Below are positions 1-9,255 of a DNA stretch of 64,000 nt, piece by piece. The notes under the pieces were generated by a model that was not told the DNA's origin, did not search any database, and saw only the letters and a list, made by a program, of their open reading frames with translations. Location: the NCBI GenBank assembly GCA_947469885.1, contig CANIQT010000020.1, forward strand, positions 1 through 64,000. The letters run 5' to 3'. The translations under genes were made by a program, and so were the position numbers. Each line of letters starts with the position of its first letter. The stretch's first letter is position 1. The DNA is from Bacteroidota bacterium (GTDB lineage: Bacteria > Bacteroidota > Bacteroidia > 2-12-FULL-35-15).

Positions 1-2
1 CC

Positions 3-3000
3 TTAAACATCACCGTTGACCCTCAGATAACACCAACCTTTGCAGCTATTCCAAACGTTTGTCAAGGGAGTGTCGCACCAGTATTGCCATTAGCATCAAC
101 TAATCTTCCAGCAATAAACGGAACCTGGGCGCCTGCTGTAAGCACTGCTGTAGCTGGGACTATAGTTTATACATTTACACCAACAGCAGGGCAATGTGCC
201 ACCACCACTACCTTAAACATCACCGTTGATCCTCAGATAACTCCAACCTTTGCAGCTATTCCAAACGTTTGTCAAGGGAGTGTCGCACCAGTGTTGCCAT
301 TAACATCTACAAATTTACCTGCAATAAACGGAACGTGGGCACCTGCTGTAAGCACTGCTGTAGCTGGTACTACAGTCTATACATTTACACCAACAGCAGG
401 GCAATGTGCTACCACCACTACCTTAAACATCACCGTTGACCCTCAGATAACACCAACCTTTGCAGCTATTCCAAACGTTTGTCAGGGAAGTGTAGCGCCA
501 GTGTTGCCATTAGCCTCTACTAATCTTCCGGCAATAAACGGAACATGGGCACCAGTTGTAAGCACTGCTGTAGCTGGTACTACAGTTTATACATATACAC
601 CAACAGCAGGGCAATGCGCAACTACTGCTACCTTAAACATCACCGTTGACCCACAGATAACACCAACCTTTGCGGCCATTCCAAACGTTTGTCAGGGAAG
701 TGTAGCGCCAGTGTTGCCATTAGCCTCTACTAATCTTCCAGCAATAAACGGAACCTGGGCACCTGCTGTAAGTACGGCTGTGGCTGGTACTACAGTTTAT
801 ACATTTACACCAACAGCAGGGCAATGTGCTACCACCACCACATTAAACATCACCGTTGAACCTCTGATAACACCAACCTTTGCAGCTATTCCAAACGTTT
901 GTCAAGGAAGTGTTGCACCAGTGTTGCCATTAGCATCTACAAATTTACCTGCAATAAGCGGAACTTGGGCACCTGCTGTAAGTACCGCTGTAGCTGGTAC
1001 TACAGTTTATACATTTACACCAACAGCAGGGCAATGTGCTACCACCACCACATTAAACATCACAGTTGATCCTCTGGTAACCCCTACTTTTACAGCAATT
1101 GGACAGTTGTGTCAGAATTCTGTGGCTCCTATTCTACCTTTAAATTCTAATGACTTGCCTGTAATAGCCGGAACATGGAATGCACCTGTTAGTTCCACCA
1201 TACTTGGAAATACAATTTATACCTTTACTCCAACAGCCGGGCAATGTGCAACCAATACTACTATGAGCATTAATGTCACCAATCAAATACTACCTACTTT
1301 TACTGCTATTCCCAATATTTGTCAGGGAAGTGCAGCACAACTTTTGCCTGCAAGTTCAACTAATCTTCCTGCAATTAATGGAACCTGGGCTCCGGCTGTT
1401 ATTAATACTGCTGCTGCCGGTACTGTAGTTTATACCTTTACTCCAACTGCAGGACAGTGCGCTATTAATTCAACAGTGAATATTACAGTTGACGCATTGG
1501 TTACACCTACATTTACAGCTGTTCCAAATGTTTGTCAGAATTCAGTAGCGCCTGTTTTACCATTATCATCCACCAATCTTCCTGCAATAAACGGAACATG
1601 GAATCCGGTTGTAATTACTGCCGTAGCAGCAACCACAGTATATACCTTTACTCCAACAGCGGGGCAATGTGCTAACACAACCACCTTAAACATTACTGTT
1701 GATCCTGAGATAACACCAACCTTTGCAGCCATTCCAAACGTTTGTCAGGGAAGTGTTGCACCAGTGTTGCCATTAGCATCTACAAATTTACCTGCAATAA
1801 GCGGAACCTGGGCACCTGCTGTTAGTACCGCAACAGCGGGAACTACTACCTATACATTTACACCAACTGTAGGAACATGCGCCAGTACCACCAATTTAAA
1901 CATCACCGTTGACCAGTTGGTAACACCAACATTTACTGCGATTGGACAGTTATGTCAGAATTCTGTGGCTCCTTTTTTACCTTTAAATTCAAATGATTTA
2001 CCTGCAATCAACGGGACGTGGAATGCTGCTATTAGCACTACTGTGCTTGGAAATACAGTTTATACTTTTACCCCTACTGCGGGACAGTGTGCAACAACTA
2101 CTACAATGAATGTTAATATTACTAACCAAATTACTCCCACCTTTAATGCTATTGCAAATATTTGTTTGGGAGGTGTAGCACCTGTTTTACCTGCAAGTTC
2201 AACGAACTTACCTGTAATAACAGGAAGCTGGTTGCCAGCAGCTATAAGTACTGCCGCTATCGGAACTACTGTTTATACTTTTACTCCTAATGCAGGACAA
2301 TGTGCCATTCCAAGTACCTTGAATGTAACTATTGATGCGCAGGTAACACCAACCTTTACTCAAATAGGTCCTCTTTGTCAGAACTCTGTAGCACCTGTAT
2401 TACCAACAAGTTCGAACGACCTGCCTGCTATTATAGGTACATGGAATGCCGCAATAAGTACCACTACACTCGGAAATACAGTTTATACATTTACACCAAC
2501 AGCAGGACAGTGTGCCTCCACAACAACAATGATTGTTAACATCTCCACCCAGATACTACCAACATTTACAGCCATTCCCAATATTTGTCAGGGAAGTATT
2601 GCTCCAGCTTTACCATTAGCATCTACCAATCTTTCTGCTATAAACGGAACATGGAATGCAGCCATAAACACAGCAATTGCCGGAACAACTGTTTATACTT
2701 TTACTCCAACAGCAGGGCAATGCGCAATTCCTGTAACATTGAATGTTACAGTTGACGCTTTGGTAACACCTACGTTTGCTGCTATTGGTCCTTTATGTCA
2801 GAACTCAGCTCCTCCTGTAATGCCTTTATTTTCAACCAACTTGCCTGCTATTACTGGCACATGGTCACCAGCTATAAGTACCACAACATCAGGTACAACC
2901 GTTTATACATTTACACCTACTGCAGGGCAATGTGCAACCACCGCCACTATGAATATAACAGTAAACCCTACACCTGTTTCAACTATAAATTATTCTCAAC

Positions 3001-4019
3001 TTTCTTATTGTATTTCAAATACCAATATGCAAAATGTAGTACAGACAGGAACTGCAGGTGGCACTTATTCTTCAAACCCAGCAGGATTAAATATTAATAC
3101 TTCAACAGGAACAATAATTCCAAATCAAAGTACAGCTGGAGTTTATACGGTTACTTATACTATTCCTGCTTCAGGAAGCTGTCCACCATTGCTTACTGCA
3201 ACAAATGTAAACATTGCACCACTTCCAGTTATTAGTTTTACAGCATCTCCGCAGGCAGGTTGTGTACCATTGTGTGTTACCTTTACTGATTCATCACCTG
3301 TAAATTCAGGGCTTGCAACATGGAGCTGGAATTTTGGCGATGGTACTCCAAATGATATCACTCAAAATCCGCCTTTTCATTGTTACAACACAACTGGAAT
3401 TTATTCTGTTTCATTAACAGGAACTTCGGCAGCAGGCTGCTCTGCGACTATAAATTCAGCTAACCTAATTACTGTTATGCCAATTCCGGTGGCTAATTTT
3501 AGCGCACCATTAACGACAAGTATTGAAACACCAACTGTTCATTTTACTGATTTGTCTTCTGCTGCCACTTCCTGGTTCTGGGATTTTGGAGACTTTTCAA
3601 ATCCAACTACTGATACCAGTCATTCACAACGACCTTCTCATACCTACTCTGCAGAGGGTACATATTGTGTTACACTTGCGGTAAGCAATGGTGGGGTTTG
3701 TTTTGATACTACTCAGATTTGTTTTGATATAGCTGGAATTTACACTTTTTATATTCCTAATGCGTTTACTCCAAATGATGATGGAACAAATGATTTTTTC
3801 TTTGGTGAAGGAACAAATATTCTTGACTTTGAAATGTACATATACGACCGTTGGGGAATGCAGGTGTTTTATTCGAATGATATAAAGAAAGCATGGAATG
3901 GCGGAATAAATAGAAGTACGGAAGTCGCCCAAGAGGATGTGTATGTTTATAAAGTAAATATTAAAGACAATCTGAAACAGGACCATGTATATATTGGTAA
4001 TGTTACCCTTGTAAAATAA
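3..4019 (+). CDS. Giant T9SS type B cell-surface repeat protein, 5'-truncated by the window edge
   Basis: The frame is open from base 3, and the first possible internal start (TTG at 84) lies inside a repeat, so the true start is upstream of the window. The visible part has 14 consecutive 70-residue repeats, each with a conserved pair of cysteines (NVCQGS or QLCQNS, then GQCA) and a TPTF...TWAP...VYTFTPTAG pattern typical of Ig-like adhesin repeats. Two PKD domains follow (WSWNFGDG near 3325 and WFWDFGD near 3575). The C-terminus (about 3740-4016) begins IPNAFTPNDDGTNDFF, contains YDRWG and ends in NVTLVK, the type B T9SS sorting domain (gliding-motility C-terminal family). The family predicts export through the outer membrane and cell-surface display. 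The role is unknown; an adhesin is an inference. A terminator hairpin follows directly. Confidence 0.93.
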   Translation, partial: LNITVDPQITPTFAAIPNVCQGSVAPVLPLASTNLPAINGTWAPAVSTAVAGTIVYTFTPTAGQCATTTTLNITVDPQITPTFAAIPNVCQGSVAPVLPLTSTNLPAINGTWAPAVSTAVAGTTVYTFTPTAGQCATTTTLNITVDPQITPTFAAIPNVCQGSVAPVLPLASTNLPAINGTWAPVVSTAVAGTTVYTYTPTAGQCATTATLNITVDPQITPTFAAIPNVCQGSVAPVLPLASTNLPAINGTWAPAVSTAVAGTTVYTFTPTAGQCATTTTLNITVEPLITPTFAAIPNVCQGSVAPVLPLASTNLPAISGTWAPAVSTAVAGTTVYTFTPTAGQCATTTTLNITVDPLVTPTFTAIGQLCQNSVAPILPLNSNDLPVIAGTWNAPVSSTILGNTIYTFTPTAGQCATNTTMSINVTNQILPTFTAIPNICQGSAAQLLPASSTNLPAINGTWAPAVINTAAAGTVVYTFTPTAGQCAINSTVNITVDALVTPTFTAVPNVCQNSVAPVLPLSSTNLPAINGTWNPVVITAVAATTVYTFTPTAGQCANTTTLNITVDPEITPTFAAIPNVCQGSVAPVLPLASTNLPAISGTWAPAVSTATAGTTTYTFTPTVGTCASTTNLNITVDQLVTPTFTAIGQLCQNSVAPFLPLNSNDLPAINGTWNAAISTTVLGNTVYTFTPTAGQCATTTTMNVNITNQITPTFNAIANICLGGVAPVLPASSTNLPVITGSWLPAAISTAAIGTTVYTFTPNAGQCAIPSTLNVTIDAQVTPTFTQIGPLCQNSVAPVLPTSSNDLPAIIGTWNAAISTTTLGNTVYTFTPTAGQCASTTTMIVNISTQILPTFTAIPNICQGSIAPALPLASTNLSAINGTWNAAINTAIAGTTVYTFTPTAGQCAIPVTLNVTVDALVTPTFAAIGPLCQNSAPPVMPLFSTNLPAITGTWSPAISTTTSGTTVYTFTPTAGQCATTATMNITVNPTPVSTINYSQLSYCISNTNMQNVVQTGTAGGTYSSNPAGLNINTSTGTIIPNQSTAGVYTVTYTIPASGSCPPLLTATNVNIAPLPVISFTASPQAGCVPLCVTFTDSSPVNSGLATWSWNFGDGTPNDITQNPPFHCYNTTGIYSVSLTGTSAAGCSATINSANLITVMPIPVANFSAPLTTSIETPTVHFTDLSSAATSWFWDFGDFSNPTTDTSHSQRPSHTYSAEGTYCVTLAVSNGGVCFDTTQICFDIAGIYTFYIPNAFTPNDDGTNDFFFGEGTNILDFEMYIYDRWGMQVFYSNDIKKAWNGGINRSTEVAQEDVYVYKVNIKDNLKQDHVYIGNVTLVK
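27..2966 (+). repeat. Fourteen 210-bp tandem repeats within the surface protein gene
   Basis: Counting from the codon for the I/V/L of (I/V/L)(T/L)PTF, 14 units fill exactly 2940 bp with no length change, so each unit is 70 codons. The first five units and the ninth are nearly identical at DNA level, while the others have diverged. Units of the QLCQNS/NSNDLP subtype and the NVCQGS/STNLP subtype are interspersed. This suggests recent homogenisation of part of the array. The array continues past the left edge of the window. Confidence 0.95.
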
Positions 4020-4030
4020 GTTTATTCCTA

Positions 4031-4067
4031 AAAAATCCCGTCACACATTTTGGGTGACGGGATTTTT
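4031..4067. terminator. Bidirectional intrinsic terminator between convergent genes
   Basis: AAAAATCCCGTCAC is paired with GTGACGGGATTTTT around a 9-nt loop. The stem has A/T runs on both sides, so it can end both the surface-protein gene on the left and the serine hydrolase gene on the right. Confidence 0.9.
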
Positions 4068-4090
4068 TATAACTTTATTTATTTAAATGT

Positions 4091-5893
4091 TTATTCTTGA
4101 ACAATTATTTTTTTGTTCATCACACTTTTTCCTTTTTCTATAATCTGAATAAAATAAATTCCTTTACTCATCTCTCCTTTTTCTATAGTACATTGTTTAC
4201 CTGAAATGTGTAACGTTTTTATTTCATTGCCCAGCACATCAACTATTTTTATTGTTGTGTTATTTTGTTCTTTTACAAACCTGATGGTAGTTTGAGATGT
4301 AAACGGATTGGGTGAAATTGTTAGTCCTTCTGTTGTTAAATCAGCAATACCAACTCCAATAAAATTAACACATGCAGATGTATCTGTACATCCGTTAACG
4401 GTAATTATTACAGCAAAATTTCCATTTGCAAAAGGAGTAAATAGTTGATTGGTTTCTCCCGGAATAAAAGAATTTCCGTTATTACAATCTAACCATTGAT
4501 AAGTACCAATAGCAGAGTTGGCTATAATGGTTGCATTGCCTGTGGTAGTAGAAACATCAACATTGTTCATTATTATTGGTAAAGTAGTTACGTTACCAAC
4601 TCCGAATTGATTGTTACCTCTTACAGTAATATCGCCTGATACAGCTGCTCCACCATAAGTAACGGTTATACTGTTTGTATTACTGGTGCCAATTGCACCG
4701 TTTGGCAATGTCCATACATAAGTGGTTGCATGTACAATGGGAGTGGTAGTGTAAGTTACAGTTTGTCCCCTGCAAACAGATGATGTACCTGTAATTGTTC
4801 CAGGACAACCTGGCACATGATTAACGAGGACTCTGTAAAGTAATATTGCTATACCATCCATTCCGGAGGGCCAAGAGTTAACGAGTCCACAAACAACAGC
4901 TCCCATGCACGGATCGTAAACCATTCTACTTTTGTATCCCCATGTGGAACCTCCATGTGCATAGGTGTTGTGGCCGAACCATGTTTGGTTCTCCAATCCT
5001 AAACCATAGGTATATGCTCCGCCTGTTGGAACAAATGTTGTGAGTTCGGCAAAGGAAGCAGGACTTAAAAGTTGCCCGTTCATAATTGCGTGATACCATT
5101 TTATCATATCACCTGAGTTAGAAAACAACGAACCAGCAGAGCCTCCAGCCGTATTTAATCCGACTCGGGAAGTATCATTGTAATCAATAGTATTATACCA
5201 TCGGTGTGCGATTGTCCCAAATTCAGGCTCTTCCACATCATAAAAAGTACTGTCTAAATTCAAAGGCGTGAGAATGCTATCACGAATAATTTGTGAAATG
5301 TGCATACCTGTTGCACTTTCGGCAACCATACCTGCCAATATATAATTAACATTAGAATAACTCCAACTCACACCTGGAGCAAACAGTGGTGTTCCAACCC
5401 AAGTCAACACCTCGGTTGGAGTAAAAACACGTGTAGGATTTGCCATAATGGTATCCATCCAAGGTGAAAGAAATATAGGGTCCTGCACACCGCTAGTATG
5501 ATTGAGTAATTGGCGGATGGTTATATTTGGATTAATGTTGGGATAGGAGGGAAGCCAGTCTGACAAAGAATCATCAAGGCTGAGAATGTGATTTTCTTCA
5601 AGTATTAGCATGGCAGCCGACACAAATAATTTTGTATTGCTTGCAATGCCAAATTCCATGTCACTGGTAATAGGTTGCCCTGTGTACGACACCCCTGCTG
5701 TGCCTTGCCATATTCCCTGTCCCGGTAAATACACCGCAGCCGACATTCCTTTTATATTGGTTATGGCAGCAACATAAGTGTTCAATGTATCTTGCAACAT
5801 AGAACCTAACTGAGGATTGAATGATTGAGATTTGCAATAGTTAGTTGTTGATTGTTGAATTATGATCGAAGCAAGCAGTAGTAGTTTTTTCAT
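4091..5893 (-). CDS. Secreted serine hydrolase of the beta-lactamase/class C family with T9SS type A sorting domain
   Basis: 600 residues from the ATG at 5893; a longer reading to 5941 would put 16 residues ahead of a typical signal peptide (MKKLLLLASIII), so the inner start was chosen. The catalytic set of the beta-lactamase/D-Ala-D-Ala peptidase fold is visible: S85-N-T-K88 (SxxK), Y179-S-N181 (YxN) and H313-G-G315. The sequence RQLLNHTSG is typical of the EstB/class C subgroup. After about residue 370 comes an Ig/PKD-like region, then the type A sorting domain (ISPNPF, IVDVLG, GIYFIQI, ending in IIVQE). It is probably a surface or secreted esterase or peptidase; its substrate cannot be told from sequence. 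Confidence 0.9.
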   Translation of the reverse strand: MKKLLLLASIIIQQSTTNYCKSQSFNPQLGSMLQDTLNTYVAAITNIKGMSAAVYLPGQGIWQGTAGVSYTGQPITSDMEFGIASNTKLFVSAAMLILEENHILSLDDSLSDWLPSYPNINPNITIRQLLNHTSGVQDPIFLSPWMDTIMANPTRVFTPTEVLTWVGTPLFAPGVSWSYSNVNYILAGMVAESATGMHISQIIRDSILTPLNLDSTFYDVEEPEFGTIAHRWYNTIDYNDTSRVGLNTAGGSAGSLFSNSGDMIKWYHAIMNGQLLSPASFAELTTFVPTGGAYTYGLGLENQTWFGHNTYAHGGSTWGYKSRMVYDPCMGAVVCGLVNSWPSGMDGIAILLYRVLVNHVPGCPGTITGTSSVCRGQTVTYTTTPIVHATTYVWTLPNGAIGTSNTNSITVTYGGAAVSGDITVRGNNQFGVGNVTTLPIIMNNVDVSTTTGNATIIANSAIGTYQWLDCNNGNSFIPGETNQLFTPFANGNFAVIITVNGCTDTSACVNFIGVGIADLTTEGLTISPNPFTSQTTIRFVKEQNNTTIKIVDVLGNEIKTLHISGKQCTIEKGEMSKGIYFIQIIEKGKSVMNKKIIVQE

Positions 5894-6006
5894 TCGAGTT
5901 ACATTTATTTGTTTACCTAAATAGACGCAAAGAATTTTCAAAAGGTTGCATTAGAAATATTATATCCCCTTATTCGGTTTCGACTCTTACTAGAGAATTA
6001 AGAATT

Positions 6007-6056
6007 AAAAGCAAAAAAATCCCCCTGCAATTTTGCAGCGGGATTTTTTTGCTTTT
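6007..6056. terminator. Bidirectional intrinsic terminator
   Basis: CCCCTGCAA and TTGCAGCGGG form an imperfect stem flanked by AAAAGCAAAAAAAT and ATTTTTTTGCTTTT, giving a long A/T-extended hairpin. It lies just beyond the stop of the DUF349 gene, which reads leftwards. Confidence 0.85.
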
Positions 6057-6071
6057 GAAATTTGGAATTCC

Positions 6072-8132
6072 TTATTCCGCAGTTTTTATTTCCTTCAACT
6101 TCGCTTTCAGTTTTGCAATTTCATTTTTCGAATCCTGAATTTTCTTTTCGTATTCTTGTTTAATAAGGTTAGGTCCTTTCGATTTTGCAAAAAATTCAAT
6201 ATTATTTTCTAATTGCATTACCTCATCTTTCAGTTTATTCATTTTATTAGTAATGTCGCGCTCGCTGCCGCCATTTGGTTTTGCAGAGGAAGAAGTTTTT
6301 TCGGTACTGTAAGTTGCACCAGCTCTGAAATCAGGGCGAACCTGCAAGGCATCAAAATGAATTTTGATAGCATTGCGGAATTTATCCCAAATGGTTTCTT
6401 TCTGTTTCAAAGGAACCATACCCAGTTCGCTCCATTCGCGCTGAAAAGCTTTCAACTGGTCAAGACTTCCTTCAGCATCTTCTTTGTTCACCACAAAATT
6501 TTCTACCCTCGAAATCAAATCCATTTTTTTGTTCAAGTTCTGTTCCTGCTCTGCATCTTTACTTGCAAAATTTTCTTTTTTACGATTAAAAAACACATCA
6601 CAGGCAGCTTTGAAACGCAACCATAATTTCTGATTTTTTTCGTTTGAACCTACCTGACCATATTTTTTCCATTCGTTCTGAAGCCTTATCAACTCATCAG
6701 TTGTAGCTTTCCAGTCTGAGTTTTCCTGCAACCCTTCTGCCTGAATGCAAATTTCAGTTTTTGCCTGCAAATTGACAGCAAATTCAGATTTTTTCTTTTT
6801 GTAAAATTCATCTTTTATTTTGAAAAAATTATCAGTACCCGTTCTGAATCGTTTCCAAACCGCATCATTATTTGCTTTCGAAGCCGGACCAATTTTTTTC
6901 CATTCGTTTTGCAGTTCCATCATGTTCTTCTGTACATCCTGCCATTGCTGGTGTTGCTCATAGTTGCTTTCGGCAAATGCTTCCACCTGCTCACACAATT
7001 TTACTTTTGCTTCATAATTTACTGCGTGTTTTTTCTGAAGTTCTTCCAGGTATTGTTTTTTATTTTCAAATACTTTGTCGAGTGCAGTTCTGAACCGTGT
7101 CCACAATTCGTTTCCTAATTCTTTAGAAACAAAACCAGTTTCCTTCCATTTGTTTTGCAACGCTATGGCTTCGTTCATGGCTTTGTTCAATTTTGTTTCC
7201 AAAATCAAACCTTCAGCAAGCTCGCACAAATGCAGTTTCATTTCCAGATTTTTTTTCTGGTCCAATGCCTGCAACTCACGATTTATTTTTATGAAATCAT
7301 AAAACCGATCCACATACAATTTAAAGTTCATCCACAATTCCTGAACATTTCCTTGAGGCACAGCACCTGTATTTCTCCATCTAGCCTGCAATTCATGAAA
7401 CTCATTGAATGCCTTGCCCATATTATTTTCGTTCTGAATCAGATTTTTCATCAACGAAAGAATTTCTTTTTTCGTTTTTAAGTTCTCTTCACGAATTTTT
7501 TCCTGACCAAGAATAAAATCAGCTTTCAGTTTACTGTATTTCGAATATGCTTTGCGAAACCGCTCTTCCATCCCATCCGGAAAATGTTCAAACTCTTCCG
7601 CATTTTTTCCTTCTTCCAAATGCAATGAAAGCGCAGTTGCTTTTTCTTGAGCCACAATAGCGTTAAACGCTTCTCGTGCCTGTGCCACTTTATTTCGGAT
7701 GGAATTTAAATCTGTTTCAGCACACAATTCTTCCATGCGCTTTGTCAATTCTTCCTTCGTATATCCGCTGAAATTTTCTAAGGGTTCAGGTTCCAACTCT
7801 TCAATTTGTTCTTCGGTAATCTGAACAGGAGCATCGGTTTCGGAAGTCATTTCCATTATGGGTCTTGCAGTTTCAAGTGAAACTGGTTCTGATCCGGCAG
7901 GGTCTTCTATTGGCAATTCAATAGTTGGTATGGCTTCAATAATATCTTCTTCAATTACAGATACCTGTTCTTCAACAGGAGCGTTTTCAGTTGACTGTAA
8001 TTGTTCGGTTATTTCCGGAATAGTGTCGTTAACAGTTCTGTTTTCAACTCCCGTTTCCGTTTCATTTGTCATTTGCTTTTCGCTTACCTTTGTGTTTTCA
8101 GGCAACTCAGACGATTGGTTTGTGTTTTTCAT
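6072..8132 (-). CDS. DUF349 domain-containing protein
   Basis: 686 residues, no signal peptide. The N-terminal ~120 residues are very acidic and low in complexity (rich in E, P, T). Five DUF349 units follow, each marked by a W(R/K/S)xxG core: RWRNTG, KWKETG, EWKKIG, EWKKYG and EWSELG, each with a following LWxxF or VWxRF helix. The C-terminal ~60 residues are a lysine/glutamate coiled coil. The protein is predicted to be cytoplasmic and almost fully helical. DUF349 proteins are common in Bacteroidota, where their function is unsettled. A TATCTTTG box lies about 95 bp upstream, and a terminator follows the stop. Confidence 0.92.
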   Translation of the reverse strand: MKNTNQSSELPENTKVSEKQMTNETETGVENRTVNDTIPEITEQLQSTENAPVEEQVSVIEEDIIEAIPTIELPIEDPAGSEPVSLETARPIMEMTSETDAPVQITEEQIEELEPEPLENFSGYTKEELTKRMEELCAETDLNSIRNKVAQAREAFNAIVAQEKATALSLHLEEGKNAEEFEHFPDGMEERFRKAYSKYSKLKADFILGQEKIREENLKTKKEILSLMKNLIQNENNMGKAFNEFHELQARWRNTGAVPQGNVQELWMNFKLYVDRFYDFIKINRELQALDQKKNLEMKLHLCELAEGLILETKLNKAMNEAIALQNKWKETGFVSKELGNELWTRFRTALDKVFENKKQYLEELQKKHAVNYEAKVKLCEQVEAFAESNYEQHQQWQDVQKNMMELQNEWKKIGPASKANNDAVWKRFRTGTDNFFKIKDEFYKKKKSEFAVNLQAKTEICIQAEGLQENSDWKATTDELIRLQNEWKKYGQVGSNEKNQKLWLRFKAACDVFFNRKKENFASKDAEQEQNLNKKMDLISRVENFVVNKEDAEGSLDQLKAFQREWSELGMVPLKQKETIWDKFRNAIKIHFDALQVRPDFRAGATYSTEKTSSSAKPNGGSERDITNKMNKLKDEVMQLENNIEFFAKSKGPNLIKQEYEKKIQDSKNEIAKLKAKLKEIKTAE

Positions 8133-8223
8133 TCTTGTTTTTAATTAATTAATGCTCCCTTTTGTTAGAAAAAATTCAGGCTGTGAAAATTGAAAGGTGC
8201 ATTGCTTTTACTTTTTCAGGGCG

Positions 8224-8231
8224 CAAAGATA
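8224..8231 (-). promoter_or_regulatory. Bacteroidota -7 box (TATCTTTG) of the DUF349 gene
   Basis: On the minus strand this reads TATCTTTG, an exact match to TAnnTTTG. It implies a leader of roughly 85 nt. No well-spaced -33 TTG is visible. Confidence 0.6.
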
Positions 8232-8244
8232 GAATAATTTAGAA

Positions 8245-9255
8245 TTAAAGAGAAATGATGGCAATTGATTGTTTTTCGTGCCACAATTTAATTTTATTTA
8301 CAAAAGCCGCCACTTCTTTGGGTTGCCATTGTGGAAGGTAGTTTCCGTCATTGGTTTGGCAGTACAATGTCATTTGAAACACAGCCCGCAACGTACTGAA
8401 ATAAGGCAAGAGTCGAAGTTCGGTAGCAGACAGTTTTCGTTCGGTTTCGTATCCTTCAATAAAACTTTTTATAATTTGCAGTGTTTTATTTTTGTGGTCG
8501 TACCATATAAATACGCCAATATCATAAGCAAGAAAACCTTTTCCCAAAAAGTCAAAATCGAAAATAGTTATTTTATTCTCATTAGTAAAATGAATATTTT
8601 CTGCCTGCAAATCTCCATGACAAATGCCGTAAGCCAATTCGCTTACATCAGCATTAACAAATGTTTCGATAAAATCTTTTTTCAGTTTTAGTAAATAATC
8701 AAATTGCTCAGGATAATTTTTCAGAATTGGTTTCAAGGTGGTTAGCATAGATGCAAACTGAGTGGCGATATCGTAATTGAGACCAATAGTTGCACGCTTA
8801 TATTCAAGCGAATAATTATGAAATTTTGCGGTTTCTTTACCAAGTAAAAAAGATTGCTCTTGCGATAATTTCCTTACTGGTTGTCCTTCGGCAAAAGAAA
8901 ACAAGACCGCTGTTCTTTCCCCTTCAGGTGCTTCTATAGCTAATGCCAGAGCACCATCATTACATCCTATCGGTTCCGAAACACCAATGTCTGTATGGTG
9001 TTTCATCATTGCAAGCATTATCAATTCTGAATTAATACTTCTGCGGTTTCTACGATTATTGTTATAAACGCGGAAAATATATTTCTTATTATCTGGTTCA
9101 GTAATTAAATAGGTATCATTAAATCCACGTTTAAGAAAAGTAATGGTAGAATTTTTATCTACATCACAATTTTTAATTACCAAATGAAGTAACGACATTG
9201 TATCTAACGAAGAATAAGAAACAGGAAATGTTTTCAAAATATTGTTTAAAATCAA
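8245..9255 (-). CDS. Aminoglycoside phosphotransferase/choline kinase-like protein (TTG start)
   Basis: 336 residues. The Brenner motif HGDLQAEN (near residue 214) and the metal-binding DFDF ~20 residues later identify the APH/choline-kinase fold (protein-kinase-like). The substrate is unknown and need not be an antibiotic. Start choice: the first ATG (9198) would remove FPVSYSSLD, a segment that from memory resembles the conserved N-terminus of this group, so a TTG at 9255 (or 9237) is preferred. The upstream gene's TAA (9258-9256) touches this TTG in the same frame, implying a translationally coupled two-gene operon. Confidence 0.8.
   Translation of the reverse strand: MILNNILKTFPVSYSSLDTMSLLHLVIKNCDVDKNSTITFLKRGFNDTYLITEPDNKKYIFRVYNNNRRNRRSINSELIMLAMMKHHTDIGVSEPIGCNDGALALAIEAPEGERTAVLFSFAEGQPVRKLSQEQSFLLGKETAKFHNYSLEYKRATIGLNYDIATQFASMLTTLKPILKNYPEQFDYLLKLKKDFIETFVNADVSELAYGICHGDLQAENIHFTNENKITIFDFDFLGKGFLAYDIGVFIWYDHKNKTLQIIKSFIEGYETERKLSATELRLLPYFSTLRAVFQMTLYCQTNDGNYLPQWQPKEVAAFVNKIKLWHEKQSIAIISL

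Noticed and set aside
8245-9255. APH-like gene as an antibiotic resistance gene
   Set aside because: The fold is broad; nothing in the motifs points to aminoglycosides, and the partner gene is a secreted repeat protein.
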